A stretch of 64,000 nt of DNA from Selenomonadales bacterium 4137-cl (GTDB lineage: Bacteria > Bacillota > Negativicutes > Sporomusales > UBA7701): the NCBI GenBank assembly GCA_032334055.1, contig JAUOZS010000001.1, forward strand, positions 3,434,001 through 3,498,000. The letters run 5' to 3'. Positions 53,763 through 62,808 of the stretch are shown here, in pieces. Numbering within the stretch: position 1 is the stretch's first letter; each line of letters begins with the position of its first letter. The notes under the pieces are model-generated. The model did not search any database and was not told the DNA's origin. It saw only the letters and a program-made list of their open reading frames with translations. Position numbers and translations under genes: made by a program.

Positions 53763-53869
53763 TGTTTCATGTTAAGCGCCCTTACAAAGAGGAGGGGAGT
53801 GGCCCGGCGGTATTTTATTTAGGACGTCCATAGTCTGCCAAACAAGACGACCGAGCGATTAGAAAGGGG

Positions 53870-55168
53870 ATGAAACAATTGAAAACAAGCACAAAGGTCA
53901 TCATCGCCGTACTTTTTTGTTATTTCGTGGCCTGGCTCGACCGTATGGCCATCAGCATGGCGCTCCCGTATATCGGCAAAGAGTTCAACCTGTCGGCCAC
54001 AGCGCTTGGCGGCATCCTGAGCGCCTTTTTCATCGGTTACGCCGGCTGCCAAATTCCGGGCGGCTGGCTGGCCGACAAATTCGGCGCCCGGCGGGTAATC
54101 ACAAGCGCCCTGGCGGTGTGGTCGCTGTTCACGGCTTTCACCGGCATGGTATCCAATATCACCCAAATGCTCATAGTCCGCTTCGTGTTCGGGGCCGGCG
54201 AAGGCGTTTTCCCCGGCCCGGTATGGAAAATCGTCGGCAGCTGGTTCAGCAAAAAAGACCGCGGCACCGCCAACTCCTGCGTCCTGACCTCGACAACTTT
54301 AGGCCCGGCCATCACGCCGCTGCTGGTGGCCCCGCTCATCGCCGCTTACGGCTGGCGCGCCGTTTTCTATATCCTGGGCGCGCTCGGCATCGTTTGCGTC
54401 TATATCAGTTGGCGCTACATCGTCGACAAGCCGGAAGAGTACCCGGGAATCTCGGCCGAGGAGGTCCGGCTCATCAAAGAACAGCGGGCCGCGGACGAAG
54501 CGGCCGCCGCAGGCATGGAACAAAGCATCGCTCCCAAGGCGTCCTTCTGGGAACTTATCCAGGAGCCGCGTATCTGGGTCATGTTCTTCGGCGTATTCTT
54601 CCTGACCGTCCCCATCTGGGGCTACATGACCTGGCTGCCCACCTACCTTGTAAAAGTGCGCGGCCTCACGCTGGCGAAAATGTCCATCGCCGCCTCCATC
54701 CCCTTCTTCGTGGCCACCGTCGGCATGCTGTTGTCCGGCTGGATGTCCGACAAATTCTTCCGTGGCCGCCGACGCTACCTGGTCATCGCCGCCGAGCTCG
54801 TCGGCGCCTTCTGCCTGTACCTGTTCTACACCACGCCCTCGGTGGAATACGCCACCCTGTACCAAAGCCTGGCAGCCGGCTTCCTTTTCATGGCCCTCGG
54901 CTCCATCTGGGCGCTGCCCGTCATCTACCTGCCCGAAAACCTTATGGGCTCCGGCAGCGGCTTCGTCAACACCGGCGGACAACTGGGCGGTCTCGTAGCC
55001 CCGTTCGCCCTTGGACTCGTCATCGACTGGACGGGCGGCAACTATGACGCGGCCTTCAAGCTGCTGGCCTTCTCCTGCCTTATCTCCTCCGCCATAATCT
55101 TTCTCGGCATCCGGGAAAAGAAAAACCCGGCCGGCCCGCTGCCGGCCGCCCAGGCTACCGGCAGGTGA
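53870..55168 (+). CDS. MFS transporter (anion:cation symporter type)
   Basis: 432 residues, 12 membrane helices. ACS/phthalate-type MFS features: YFVAWLDRMAISMALPYIGKEF, GGWLADKFGARRV, GAGEGVFPGPVWKIVGSWF and the second-half GWMSDKFFRGRRR. Substrates of this family are organic anions (hexuronate, tartrate, aromatic acids). The ATG directly abuts GAAAGGGG, so the TTG three codons on (9 nt spacing) may be the true start. Next to a flavoprotein, TetR and CoA ligase. Confidence 0.9.
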   Translation: MKQLKTSTKVIIAVLFCYFVAWLDRMAISMALPYIGKEFNLSATALGGILSAFFIGYAGCQIPGGWLADKFGARRVITSALAVWSLFTAFTGMVSNITQMLIVRFVFGAGEGVFPGPVWKIVGSWFSKKDRGTANSCVLTSTTLGPAITPLLVAPLIAAYGWRAVFYILGALGIVCVYISWRYIVDKPEEYPGISAEEVRLIKEQRAADEAAAAGMEQSIAPKASFWELIQEPRIWVMFFGVFFLTVPIWGYMTWLPTYLVKVRGLTLAKMSIAASIPFFVATVGMLLSGWMSDKFFRGRRRYLVIAAELVGAFCLYLFYTTPSVEYATLYQSLAAGFLFMALGSIWALPVIYLPENLMGSGSGFVNTGGQLGGLVAPFALGLVIDWTGGNYDAAFKLLAFSCLISSAIIFLGIREKKNPAGPLPAAQATGR

Positions 55169-55230
55169 AGCTGCCGGCCTGCCGAAATGCTCCTCTAGAT
55201 CACCAAATTCCACGCAGGAGGGATATATAG

Positions 55231-55866
55231 ATGAAAGCGTTGGCGGTGTGCGGCTCGCCGCGGAAAAACGGCAATACCGAATATTATCTCCGGCTCTTCC
55301 TGTCAGAACTGGCGGCCAAAGGAATCGAGACCGAATTCCTCTGGCTGGGCGACAAACGGATTCTGCCCTGCAAAGGCTGCTACGGCTGCCTGGAGCACAA
55401 GGCCTGTGTCCAGCAGGACGACTTCGAAGAAATTTTCGCGCGGATGCAGGCCGCCGACGCCATCATCGTCGGCTCGCCGGTATACGTAAGCAAGCCCACG
55501 GGCCTGTTGGCCTCCCTGCTGGAGCGGGTCACCTTCTCCGCCAGGGCCTCGGGAAGGATGCTGTCGGGCAAGGTCGGCGCGCCGGTGACCGTGGCGCGAC
55601 GGGCCGGGCAAACCTTTGCCTTCGCCGAGCTCCTGCTGTGGTACTTCATCAATGACATGATCATTCCCGGCTCGATGTACTGGAACGTCGGCGTGGCCGG
55701 CGCCAAGGGAGCCATCGACGCCGACCGCGACCTGGAAGGAATCGAAATCATAAAATACGCGGCCGCCAACATGGCCAGAGTTATACAAGCCTTGCAGACG
55801 GCCGGCGCCAACGCCCCGGTCGACCGGGACAAACTCTTCTTCACCCCGCCGGCCTCCGACAAATAA
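55231..55866 (+). CDS. Flavodoxin-fold NAD(P)H-dependent/iron-sulfur flavoprotein
   Basis: 211 residues after GCAGGAGGGATATATAG. FMN-binding CGSPRKNGNTEYYLR and GSPVYVSKPTGLLASLLER. A CKGCYGCLEHKAC stretch resembles the cluster-binding segment of archaeal/clostridial iron-sulfur flavoproteins. It reduces an unknown acceptor. It follows the MFS gene by 62 bp and may act on the imported compound. Confidence 0.87.
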   Translation: MKALAVCGSPRKNGNTEYYLRLFLSELAAKGIETEFLWLGDKRILPCKGCYGCLEHKACVQQDDFEEIFARMQAADAIIVGSPVYVSKPTGLLASLLERVTFSARASGRMLSGKVGAPVTVARRAGQTFAFAELLLWYFINDMIIPGSMYWNVGVAGAKGAIDADRDLEGIEIIKYAAANMARVIQALQTAGANAPVDRDKLFFTPPASDK

Positions 55867-55900
55867 AAAAACGGGTTCGCCGACCGCTTCGGCGAACCCG
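55865..55900 (-). terminator. Terminator of the TetR gene
   Basis: 12-bp stem CGGGTTCGCCGA/TCGGCGAACCCG (55872-55883 with 55889-55900) followed on the minus strand by T6. Confidence 0.8.
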
Positions 55901-55929
55901 CTCCCGCATACAAAAAAGCTAAACCGTTA

Positions 55930-56523
55930 TCAGGTACTAAACGCACCCCGGCGGATAAACCTCATGATCTCGTGGATAACCTCGTCCGGCACTGGCTTGC
56001 CGTCGAAGATTATCCATTTGAGACCGATGAAATTCGATATCCCGATCAGGCTGTATGCCAGGATACGGGGATCGATATCCGTCATCTCGCCCGCCTTCTG
56101 GGCGGCCTTGAGCTTCGACACATATCGCTCGGCGAACTTTTCATAGTAATCGCGGAACAGATCGTTATCGACAAACTGCGCTTCCCAGATTATCTTATAC
56201 AAACCGCGGTGCTTGCTGACAAAATCGAAGAAAGTTTTGAAACCGATATACTCCTGGTCATAGCGGGTCGCGCAGCCGGTCGCGGCGATTTCTATCTCCC
56301 TGCGCAGCGTATGGCCGAGGTTCTCGAGTAAATAGCGAAAAACACTGATCTTGTCCTCGAAATATATGTAGAAGGTTCCGGGCGCCACTGAAGCCGCGGC
56401 CGTGATATCGACGACCGACGTGTTGTAATATCCCTTTTCGGCGAAAAGCTGTTCCGCCGCGCGGCATATTTTCTCCAGCGTTTCCTGTCCTTTCGCCGTC
56501 TTCGGCAGATTGACGCTAGCCAA
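55930..56523 (-). CDS. TetR-family regulator (acyl-CoA metabolism type)
   Basis: 197 residues from a TTG (56523). HTH in TSVVDITAAASVAPGTFYIYFEDK (parts: VVDITAAASVAPGTFY, YFEDKISVF). The C-terminal domain looks like the TetR_C type of fatty-acid regulators. It is divergent from an acyl-CoA ligase and near the MFS gene whose promoter has TGAAT-N4-ATTCA operators, so it is the best candidate to bind them. Confidence 0.88.
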   Translation of the reverse strand: MASVNLPKTAKGQETLEKICRAAEQLFAEKGYYNTSVVDITAAASVAPGTFYIYFEDKISVFRYLLENLGHTLRREIEIAATGCATRYDQEYIGFKTFFDFVSKHRGLYKIIWEAQFVDNDLFRDYYEKFAERYVSKLKAAQKAGEMTDIDPRILAYSLIGISNFIGLKWIIFDGKPVPDEVIHEIMRFIRRGAFST

Positions 56524-56538
56524 ATGTTTCTACCCCGC

Positions 56539-56567
56539 TTTCACCACAACCGTAAACCTATTATAAC
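56539..56567 (+). promoter_or_regulatory. Promoter of acyl-CoA ligase gene
   Basis: TTTCAC (56539-56544), 17-bp spacer, TATAAC (56562-56567). Confidence 0.5.
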
Positions 56568-56643
56568 ACCGATCGCCAAAGTCAGCCACCGGCCGTCCCC
56601 AGGCCCCGCCGGCCGGCGATCACCTTCACAAGGAGGCACAGCC

Positions 56644-58206
56644 ATGGAACTCCAGACTTGGGTCGGAAATTACGCCTACTTCCGGGCGAGAACCTCGCCC
56701 GACAAGGAAGCGATCCACGACCTCGACAACGACGTCCGCTACACCTACCGCGAGCTCGATCGACGGGCCAACATCCTCGCCAACCACCTCGCCGCCAGGC
56801 TGGCCGTCGCCAAAGGCGACCGGATCGCCTTTTTGTCACGGAACCGCATCGAGCTTTTCGACGCCTACTACGCCACCGGAAAAACCGGAACCGTTCTCGT
56901 CCCCTATAATGCCAGGCTGTCGGTCGACGAACTGGCCCAGCTCGTCGCAAGCGAAAAGCCTTGTGTGCTCTTTTACGAGGACACGTTCGCCAAAATAGTC
57001 GCCGCCCTCAAAACGAAAGCCAGCATCAAACATTACGTCGTCCTGCCCGATACCCGGGAATCCCTGCCAGACCCCAATTACGAAGAAATCATGGCCGACG
57101 GCGATCCCACCCCGCGCAGTTGCCCCGGCCTTTCCCTCGACGACACCCACCTTATCATCCACACCGGCGGCACGACCGGCCTCCCCAAAGGCGGCATGAT
57201 CTCCCACGGCGCCATGCTTTTCAACGCCATGAACGAGATAATCACCTGGGGCGTCTCCCATACCGACAGCGCCCACCTGCTGCTGCCCCTCTTCCACACC
57301 GGCGGCTGGAACCTGCTGACCCTGCCCCTTCTCCATGCGGGCGGCCGCCTGCTTATCAACAAGCAGTTCGACCCCAAGACCGCCCTGAAAATCATCGGCA
57401 GAGAAAAGCCCACCTTCGTATTCGGCGCCGCGACCATCTTCCGCATGATGATCGACCAGCCCGAATTCGCCGCCACCGACTTCTCCTCCGTCAAATGGAT
57501 AATGGCCGGGGCCGCGCCCACCCCCGTCAACATCATGGAGAAATTCTGGGACAGAGGCATCCGCTTCGTGCTCGGCTACGGCATGACCGAGGCCGGCCCC
57601 AACAACCTATCCGTGCCGGCCGAGTTCATAACCCGGGACGTTATCCGGGAAAAATACGCCTCTGTTGGCAAACCGATGTACTTCACCCTCGCCAAAATCG
57701 TCGATGACGCCGGCAACGAACTCGGCGACGACCAGGTCGGCGAGCTCGTCTGGAGCGGACCGCAGATTTTCAGCGGCTACTGGGACAACGAAGCCGAGAC
57801 GAACAAAACGCTGCGCGACGGCTGGATCTACACCGGCGATATGGCCAGGCGCGACAAGGACGGCTACTATTACATCGTCGGCCGGAAAAAGAACATGTTC
57901 ATCAGCGGCGGCGAAAACGTCTTCCCGCCCGAAATCGAAAGATTACTTTATGAGCTGCCGGAAATATACGAAGCATGCGTGATCGGCGTCCCGGACGAAA
58001 AATGGGGAGAAGTCGGCAAAGCGATCATTTCCCTGCGCCCCGGCCACACACTGACCAGGGAAAAGGTCCTCGCCTTCCTGAGCGACAAACTGGCCCGCTA
58101 TAAAGTGCCGCGCTATATTAGGTTCGTCGACGACCTGCCCAAAAACAACGTCGGCAAAATCGAAAATTCCCGGGTAATCGCCCTGTACGGACAGCCCGAA
58201 GATTAA
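56644..58206 (+). CDS. Long-chain-type acyl-CoA synthetase (AMP-forming)
   Basis: 520 residues from the ATG at 56644 after AAGGAGGCACAGCC. AMP-binding P-loop HTGGTTGLPKGGMISHG, GYGMTEAG, YTGDMARRDKDGYYYIVGRKK and the C-terminal catalytic lysine in PKNNVGKIEN. It activates a carboxylic acid to its CoA thioester. It is directly followed by a KASIII-like gene and probably feeds it. Chain specificity (fatty, aryl or dicarboxylic) is open. Confidence 0.93.
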   Translation: MELQTWVGNYAYFRARTSPDKEAIHDLDNDVRYTYRELDRRANILANHLAARLAVAKGDRIAFLSRNRIELFDAYYATGKTGTVLVPYNARLSVDELAQLVASEKPCVLFYEDTFAKIVAALKTKASIKHYVVLPDTRESLPDPNYEEIMADGDPTPRSCPGLSLDDTHLIIHTGGTTGLPKGGMISHGAMLFNAMNEIITWGVSHTDSAHLLLPLFHTGGWNLLTLPLLHAGGRLLINKQFDPKTALKIIGREKPTFVFGAATIFRMMIDQPEFAATDFSSVKWIMAGAAPTPVNIMEKFWDRGIRFVLGYGMTEAGPNNLSVPAEFITRDVIREKYASVGKPMYFTLAKIVDDAGNELGDDQVGELVWSGPQIFSGYWDNEAETNKTLRDGWIYTGDMARRDKDGYYYIVGRKKNMFISGGENVFPPEIERLLYELPEIYEACVIGVPDEKWGEVGKAIISLRPGHTLTREKVLAFLSDKLARYKVPRYIRFVDDLPKNNVGKIENSRVIALYGQPED

Positions 58207-58216
58207 GGAGCGGAAG

Positions 58217-59233
58217 ATGGACAACAACTTCGTCGGCATAAAAGACATACAAATCTACGTTCCCGAAACCGTTCAAGACAGCCGGGTAATCGCCGAAAAA
58301 TCGGGCATCCCCTGCGAAACCATCGAGCAAAAATTCGGCATCAAGCAACGACACAAAGCCGGACCGGACGAACACGTCTCCGACATGGCCATCCAGGCCG
58401 CCCGCAAAATCCTTGCCGGCATCGACCCTGCCGACCTCGATCTTGTCGTGTACTGCGGCAGCGAATATAAAGACTATTACCTGTTCAACCTCGCCGCCAA
58501 AGTGCAGCACGCCATCGGCGCGAAAAACGCCAACGCCTTCGAAATCCATTCCCTCTGTTCGGCCGGCGTATTATCGCTCAATATCCTCAAAAGCATGATG
58601 CTCTGCAATCCCGAACTGCGCAACGTGCTGCTCGTCTCCTCCTCCAAGGAAACCGACCTCGTCGCTCTTGACAATCCCCGCGCCCGCTTCATGTTCAACT
58701 TCGGGGACGGCGCGGCCGCCGCCCTGCTGGTAAAAGGCCATCCCGCCAACCGGATTCTGGGGACCCACATGATCACCGACGGGCAGTTCGCCGAAGACGT
58801 CGCCTGCTACGGGGTCGGCTCCCGCAACTACTACCGGACGGAAACACTCGACTACCCGCAGCGCAACCTCGATGTCCGCGACCCCCAGTCGATGAAAGAG
58901 CGGCTCGACCCCGTCAGTCTGAACAACTTCCTCGCCGTGATCGCCAAGGCCGCGGAAAAAAGCGGCTACAGGGCCGCCGACATCAAGTTCATCGCGCCGA
59001 TTTTCATGAAACGTTCTATCCTGACCCACATTCTCGACCACTTTGGCCTGACGGAGGATAACTCCTTCATCCTCGAAGACTACGGACACTGCCAATCGGC
59101 GGACGCCTATATCGCCCTTTCCGAGGCAGCCAGACTCGGCCGCCTGAAGGACGGCGACCTGGCCGTCATGCTGGGGGCGGGAACAGGCTATACCTGGGCG
59201 GCCACCGCCATCCTGTGGGGCATTCCGTCGTAA
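58217..59233 (+). CDS. KASIII (FabH)-like thiolase-fold protein with altered triad
   Basis: 338 residues, 10 bp after the ligase. Nucleophile Cys114 (IHSLCSAGVLSLN) matches FabH Cys112. The usual catalytic His of the PHQAN motif is replaced: the segment reads IAPIFMKRS (Ile262), and the Asn of GNTSAAS reads GHCQSADA (His291). A Cys-X-His set like this fits acyltransferases or thiolytic relatives, not standard decarboxylating condensation. No acyl carrier protein gene is nearby. Confidence 0.83.
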   Translation: MDNNFVGIKDIQIYVPETVQDSRVIAEKSGIPCETIEQKFGIKQRHKAGPDEHVSDMAIQAARKILAGIDPADLDLVVYCGSEYKDYYLFNLAAKVQHAIGAKNANAFEIHSLCSAGVLSLNILKSMMLCNPELRNVLLVSSSKETDLVALDNPRARFMFNFGDGAAAALLVKGHPANRILGTHMITDGQFAEDVACYGVGSRNYYRTETLDYPQRNLDVRDPQSMKERLDPVSLNNFLAVIAKAAEKSGYRAADIKFIAPIFMKRSILTHILDHFGLTEDNSFILEDYGHCQSADAYIALSEAARLGRLKDGDLAVMLGAGTGYTWAATAILWGIPS

Positions 59234-59250
59234 GCCGCCGACGGCGTCTT

Positions 59251-60669
59251 CTAGCGATTATGGGGATTGTGATTTATCGACACTTTGGTTTTGGCCAGTT
59301 CGTTGCCGCGCTGGTCAACGAAGGTCACATTCACGCCGCCCCACACATCGACATACTTGCGGTCGATAGCGACGTAGTCTGACGGAGCGGTAAGATTTCT
59401 GGTCTCCATCTCGCCCGGCTTGACGCTCCTGGTGCGCACAGTAACAGTCAGGGCGTTGCCGGTCAACGTCACCTTTTCGATACCGATCGCGTCGGCTCCG
59501 CCGCCGCTCCCCAGGTAAGCGAACAGGACCACTTTCTCGTCATAGTCGACAGCCTTCGCCCGGGCCAGGACCGCTTCAGGGATACGGCCGTCTTTTCCAG
59601 CCTGGGCGTAGTCGGTGATGACCGCCATCGCCATATCGCCCGGGTACGCGCCTTTGTACCAGTTCCAGCCTTTATATTCATCCGTTCGGAAAATCACCTT
59701 GCCGGCGGGCGGCTGCGGAACCGGCGCGGTAACCGGCCCGTCGACCCTGTAGGTCGTCCAGATCGCCCCGCCGCCGCCAAACGGCCGCACGACGATCATC
59801 TTGTAAACTTTATCCCCGTGCTTCACCGCCACGTCCACCTGCCCGTGTCGCGCAAGAGGGGTGGCGCTGCGCCTGTTGACAACGGTAAAGGTGTCGTCGT
59901 CACCAAAGCCGTAATAGCTCTTGCCTTCGCGTTTCGCCACCTCCAGCGGATCGAGGCGCCACTGGTCGCGGCCGGCATCAACCGCCTGCTGCCACTTTAT
60001 GATTTTGGCGTAGTCGAGTCCTGCCACGCCTGGCCCCACATCGGGTTTTTCGTCGCGGACCACGGCCCTGACCTGGCGGACCGCGGCGACCTGCCATATA
60101 TTATGCGTACCCGGACCTGCCGGCTGAATCAGCTTGACGAGAAAGAACCGGCTGTCGTGGCCGACCAGTACCTGAGCCTCGCCGGTTCCCGACCGCGCAC
60201 CCTTGTAAAGCTGGGAAACGAGGGTAAAGGTATCGCGCTCGGCGGAAAAACCATAGTCGGCAGCGCTCCTCTTAACTACCTGGACGGGGTCGAGAAGCCA
60301 GGACTGACGGCCTTCGTCGGCCGTGGCCTGAAGCTTGCCCGCTTCACCCTCGTCGATCTTGATCACCTTGGTATCGTCGGCCGCGTCTTCGACAATTACC
60401 CGGGCCGTTTTACCGTCGGGCCCGGTAACGGCCGCTTCGCCGCCTACCTCCACAGTTGCGACCGCTTCGTCGGACTCCGTTTCGACCGCCGCCCGGACAG
60501 GCGCCGGCGCCGGTTCGGCATGGGCGACCGCCTCAAGCCGTTGGCCGTAACGCTGCGTGAAACCCAACCACTTGGCCGCCGCTTCGTCCGGCATGGCCAG
60601 CGTCGCCACCGCTCCCGCCAGCAGCGCCAGGGCGGCGATACTATAAGTAATCTTGCCGTATTTGTTCAA
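59251..60669 (-). CDS. Exported protein with two internal repeats
   Basis: 472 residues from a TTG after AGGAGGTAGAGGAAT. Hydrophobic signal segment (ITYSIAALALLAGAVATLA). Repeats at about 121-194 and 234-306 share W-LDP-VV/A-KR...YGF...DTFT-V. The C terminus (PSDYVAIDRKYVDVWGGVNV) resembles PrcB-type protease-complex domains. It lies 102 bp after the anti-sigma gene and is probably the target of that sigma system. No function assigned. Confidence 0.6.
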   Translation of the reverse strand: MNKYGKITYSIAALALLAGAVATLAMPDEAAAKWLGFTQRYGQRLEAVAHAEPAPAPVRAAVETESDEAVATVEVGGEAAVTGPDGKTARVIVEDAADDTKVIKIDEGEAGKLQATADEGRQSWLLDPVQVVKRSAADYGFSAERDTFTLVSQLYKGARSGTGEAQVLVGHDSRFFLVKLIQPAGPGTHNIWQVAAVRQVRAVVRDEKPDVGPGVAGLDYAKIIKWQQAVDAGRDQWRLDPLEVAKREGKSYYGFGDDDTFTVVNRRSATPLARHGQVDVAVKHGDKVYKMIVVRPFGGGGAIWTTYRVDGPVTAPVPQPPAGKVIFRTDEYKGWNWYKGAYPGDMAMAVITDYAQAGKDGRIPEAVLARAKAVDYDEKVVLFAYLGSGGGADAIGIEKVTLTGNALTVTVRTRSVKPGEMETRNLTAPSDYVAIDRKYVDVWGGVNVTFVDQRGNELAKTKVSINHNPHNR

Positions 60670-60771
60670 ATTCCTCTACCTCCTCTTCAATTGACTGCAC
60701 AGTCACATCATGTTATCAAACGTTCGCCGCCCGTAAAAAGTAACGGCGGAAAAAAAGGAAATCGCCCGGTC

Positions 60772-61662
60772 CTACTCCAGCGACCGGGCGATTTTCTGCA
60801 ATTCGTCCTCCGGCAGATTTCCTTCCACCGTTACGACCATATCTTTGATAGTCACCGTCACCCGGTTGGCCTTACCCTTGGCGGCGCCATCAGGCGGGGC
60901 GACCGCCGCCGCGTGGGCGGACGCTTTTACCGCGTCCGGCGTCGCCGCCTTACGCTGGGTAATGACGATCGCCTCGTCACCGTGGCCGTAAACCCGGCGT
61001 ACGGTTTCGGCTCCCTCATCCACCGCCGTTTTCTCCGGCTGACGGCCGGGCCAGGCGAGGAAGCCGCTCCCCGGTGGCGACGCCGGTTTCTCCGTTGCCG
61101 GCTCCGCCGTTTTCTCCGGAACCTTGGCCAGCATCGTCCGCGGCCCGCTCCGGCCGCTGCCGGCAGCGGCCCCCGGCGCCGACCCCTCCTGGGCGGGAAG
61201 GCTGTCCGCAACCTGCGGCGGCCGTTTTGCCGCCGCAGGCTCATTTTTGACCCTGCCGGCCTTAGCCGCCCCGGCGGCATTATCGGCCGCCGGCTGCGGA
61301 GCCGGTATGCTTTCGATCACGACACTACCGGCGGGCGGAAGGGTCATCTGCGGCTGAGGCGGTGCCGACGGGCCGAGGTTGAAGGCAAACACGAGCACCG
61401 CGGCTGCCGCGGTGCCGGCAGCCCCCGAGGTCAGCCACAGCCGGCGCCGTTTCCGCTTCGCGGCCAGTTCGTCGCCCACTTTGTCCACCAGCGCAGCCAC
61501 CACGGCCGGCGGCGGGCCGGTCCGTTTGAGGAGAAGCGCCACGCGGGCCAGCTCCTTCGTCTCCTCGTCGCCGCCGGCGGGCATTTGGCCGCGGTTCAGC
61601 GCGTCGAGCGCCGCCGACAGTTCGGTAAGTTTCTCGTTTTCCTTAAGGCCTATCGTGTTCAC
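60772..61662 (-). CDS. Anti-sigma factor-like membrane protein
   Basis: About 296 residues. N-terminal cytoplasmic part (about 1-70), single membrane helix (LWLTSGAAGTAAAAVLVFAF, about 75-95), then a long Ala/Pro-rich linker and a C-terminal domain (RVTVTIKDMVVTVEGNLPEDELQKIARSLE in parts). This is the layout of RsgI/anti-sigma proteins. The frame-first GTG (61662) overlaps the AGGAGG site; an ATA at 61653 would be correctly spaced, so the start is uncertain. Confidence 0.72.
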   Translation of the reverse strand: MNTIGLKENEKLTELSAALDALNRGQMPAGGDEETKELARVALLLKRTGPPPAVVAALVDKVGDELAAKRKRRRLWLTSGAAGTAAAAVLVFAFNLGPSAPPQPQMTLPPAGSVVIESIPAPQPAADNAAGAAKAGRVKNEPAAAKRPPQVADSLPAQEGSAPGAAAGSGRSGPRTMLAKVPEKTAEPATEKPASPPGSGFLAWPGRQPEKTAVDEGAETVRRVYGHGDEAIVITQRKAATPDAVKASAHAAAVAPPDGAAKGKANRVTVTIKDMVVTVEGNLPEDELQKIARSLE

Positions 61663-61665
61663 CTC

Positions 61666-62223
61666 CTAGCCGCTGATCCCATGTTCCAGGAACAAGCGGC
61701 GCAAATTCTTCAAAGCCCGTTGCTGGAGCATCTTCACCGCCGCCTCCGACTTGCCCATCAGCTTGGCGGTTTCCTGGAGGGTCAAGGCGGCAAATATTCT
61801 CAGTTCCACCGCCTGACGCTGCTCGGCGGGCAGCATGGCCACCAGCCGTGCGATGTCCTCCCGCCGCTCCTTGGACAGCGCGCTGTCCTCCGGCAGCGGG
61901 GCAGGGTCGGCGAGCGGCTCCTGGAAGTCGGCCAGCGCAACGACCTGCGGCGACCGTCCCTTCCTGCGCCAGTGGTCGGTTATCAGGTTGAGAGCGATCC
62001 GGCCCAGATATGTTTTAAATGACGCGCCCGTCTCCCGGTAGCCCGGCAAAGCCCTAAACGCCTTCAGAAAAGTCTCCTGCGTTATCTCCTGGGCGTCCTC
62101 GCTGTTGGCGGTTTTAAGGCAGGCCAGCCGGAACACCGGCTGCCAGTACCGGGCAACAAGCGTCTCAAGCGCCGCCTTGTTTCCTTGCTGCGCCTGGTCT
62201 ATGAGCATCTTCTCGTCCGACAC
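61666..62223 (-). CDS. ECF RNA polymerase sigma factor
   Basis: 185 residues from a GTG at 62223. Sigma-70 region 2 (ETLVARYWQPVFRLACLKT, DAQEITQETFLKAFRALPGY) and region 4 (LPAEQRQAVELRIFAALTLQETAKLMGKSEAAVKMLQQRALKNLR in parts). Next to an anti-sigma-like gene, it is an extracytoplasmic-function sigma system. Autoregulation is usual but I cannot identify its promoter. Confidence 0.93.
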   Translation of the reverse strand: MSDEKMLIDQAQQGNKAALETLVARYWQPVFRLACLKTANSEDAQEITQETFLKAFRALPGYRETGASFKTYLGRIALNLITDHWRRKGRSPQVVALADFQEPLADPAPLPEDSALSKERREDIARLVAMLPAEQRQAVELRIFAALTLQETAKLMGKSEAAVKMLQQRALKNLRRLFLEHGISG

Positions 62224-62478
62224 CTCAACTCACCACCTGGAGAAACTGAACGCTTTTTCAATCTTCCCACCAGGCGGCGAAATCATGCTTGCGGGGCGTT
62301 CTTTTGCCAGTCATTCTCTTAAACGCCGCCCAAGCGGAAAAGTAACGCCGGGGAAGAAAAAAAGCAGCTTTTTTACGCTGCAAGGACACACTATAGTAAA
62401 GCGCGGTCCGGAAACGGCCGCGGCGGCAAAGCCGTGAAGCAGCGAAAACAACGGCGCGGCCTGGGGGGGAGGCGAACG

Positions 62479-62712
62479 ATGGACTACGCGGCGGACATCG
62501 CAGCCGAGCTGGCGGTGCTTAGGCACCTAGGGTATTCCGAGCCTGATGTGGCGCGGGTTGTGGGCATTTATAGCGGTTATTTGAGCTGGGAGGGGTTGTC
62601 GCGAAACCAGCAGCGGCGGCTGGCGGCGGACCTTAAGAGGCACACCCGCATCGCCCGGCGGTGGTATTTCGCGGTGGCGGCGAGCGCGGAGTCGCCCCTG
62701 ACAAATCACTGA
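62479..62712 (+). CDS. Hypothetical 77-residue protein
   Basis: From the ATG at 62479 after GGGGGGAGGCGAACG (the ATG at 62434 lacks a site). Residues DYAADIAAELAVLRHLGYSEPDVARVVGIYSGYLSWEGLS (seen in parts) are mostly helical, with a basic middle and end (RNQQRRLAADLKRHTRIARRW). I do not recognise the family. Its stop lies inside the first unit of a 12-bp tandem array and it ends at the terminator at 62781. Confidence 0.5.
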   Translation: MDYAADIAAELAVLRHLGYSEPDVARVVGIYSGYLSWEGLSRNQQRRLAADLKRHTRIARRWYFAVAASAESPLTNH

Positions 62713-62778
62713 CATAATCTGACGTTTACCCTGACATTTTCCCTGACGTCAACCCTGGCGGATGGTCTGACAATGGCG
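62709..62778. repeat. 12-bp degenerate tandem array (CTGAC units)
   Basis: Six units start at 62709, 62719, 62731, 62743, 62755 and 62767. Consensus CTGAC(A/G)T-N3-CC; the first spacing is 10 bp, the other four are 12 bp. Unit 5 reads CTGGCGG. The array lies between the gene stop and its terminator. Confidence 0.7.
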
Positions 62779-62780
62779 CA

Positions 62781-62808
62781 GGCGACGGGCTATTGCCCGT
62801 CGCCTTTT
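62781..62808 (+). terminator. Terminator of the 77-residue gene
   Basis: 10-bp perfect stem GGCGACGGGC/GCCCGTCGCC, loop TATT, then TTTTATTT. Its left arm overlaps the 3' end of the convergent glucosaminidase gene (stop at 62790). Confidence 0.85.

Larger units (their letters stand above)
53364..53869. other. 506-bp intergenic regulatory region
   Basis: No gene supported. It holds a perfect 14-bp inverted repeat (53563-53576 with 53583-53596, loop ACGGTC), the MFS promoter, two TetR-type operators, and an AT-rich hairpin with eight T (53703-53738) that could attenuate the leader. Confidence 0.6.
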
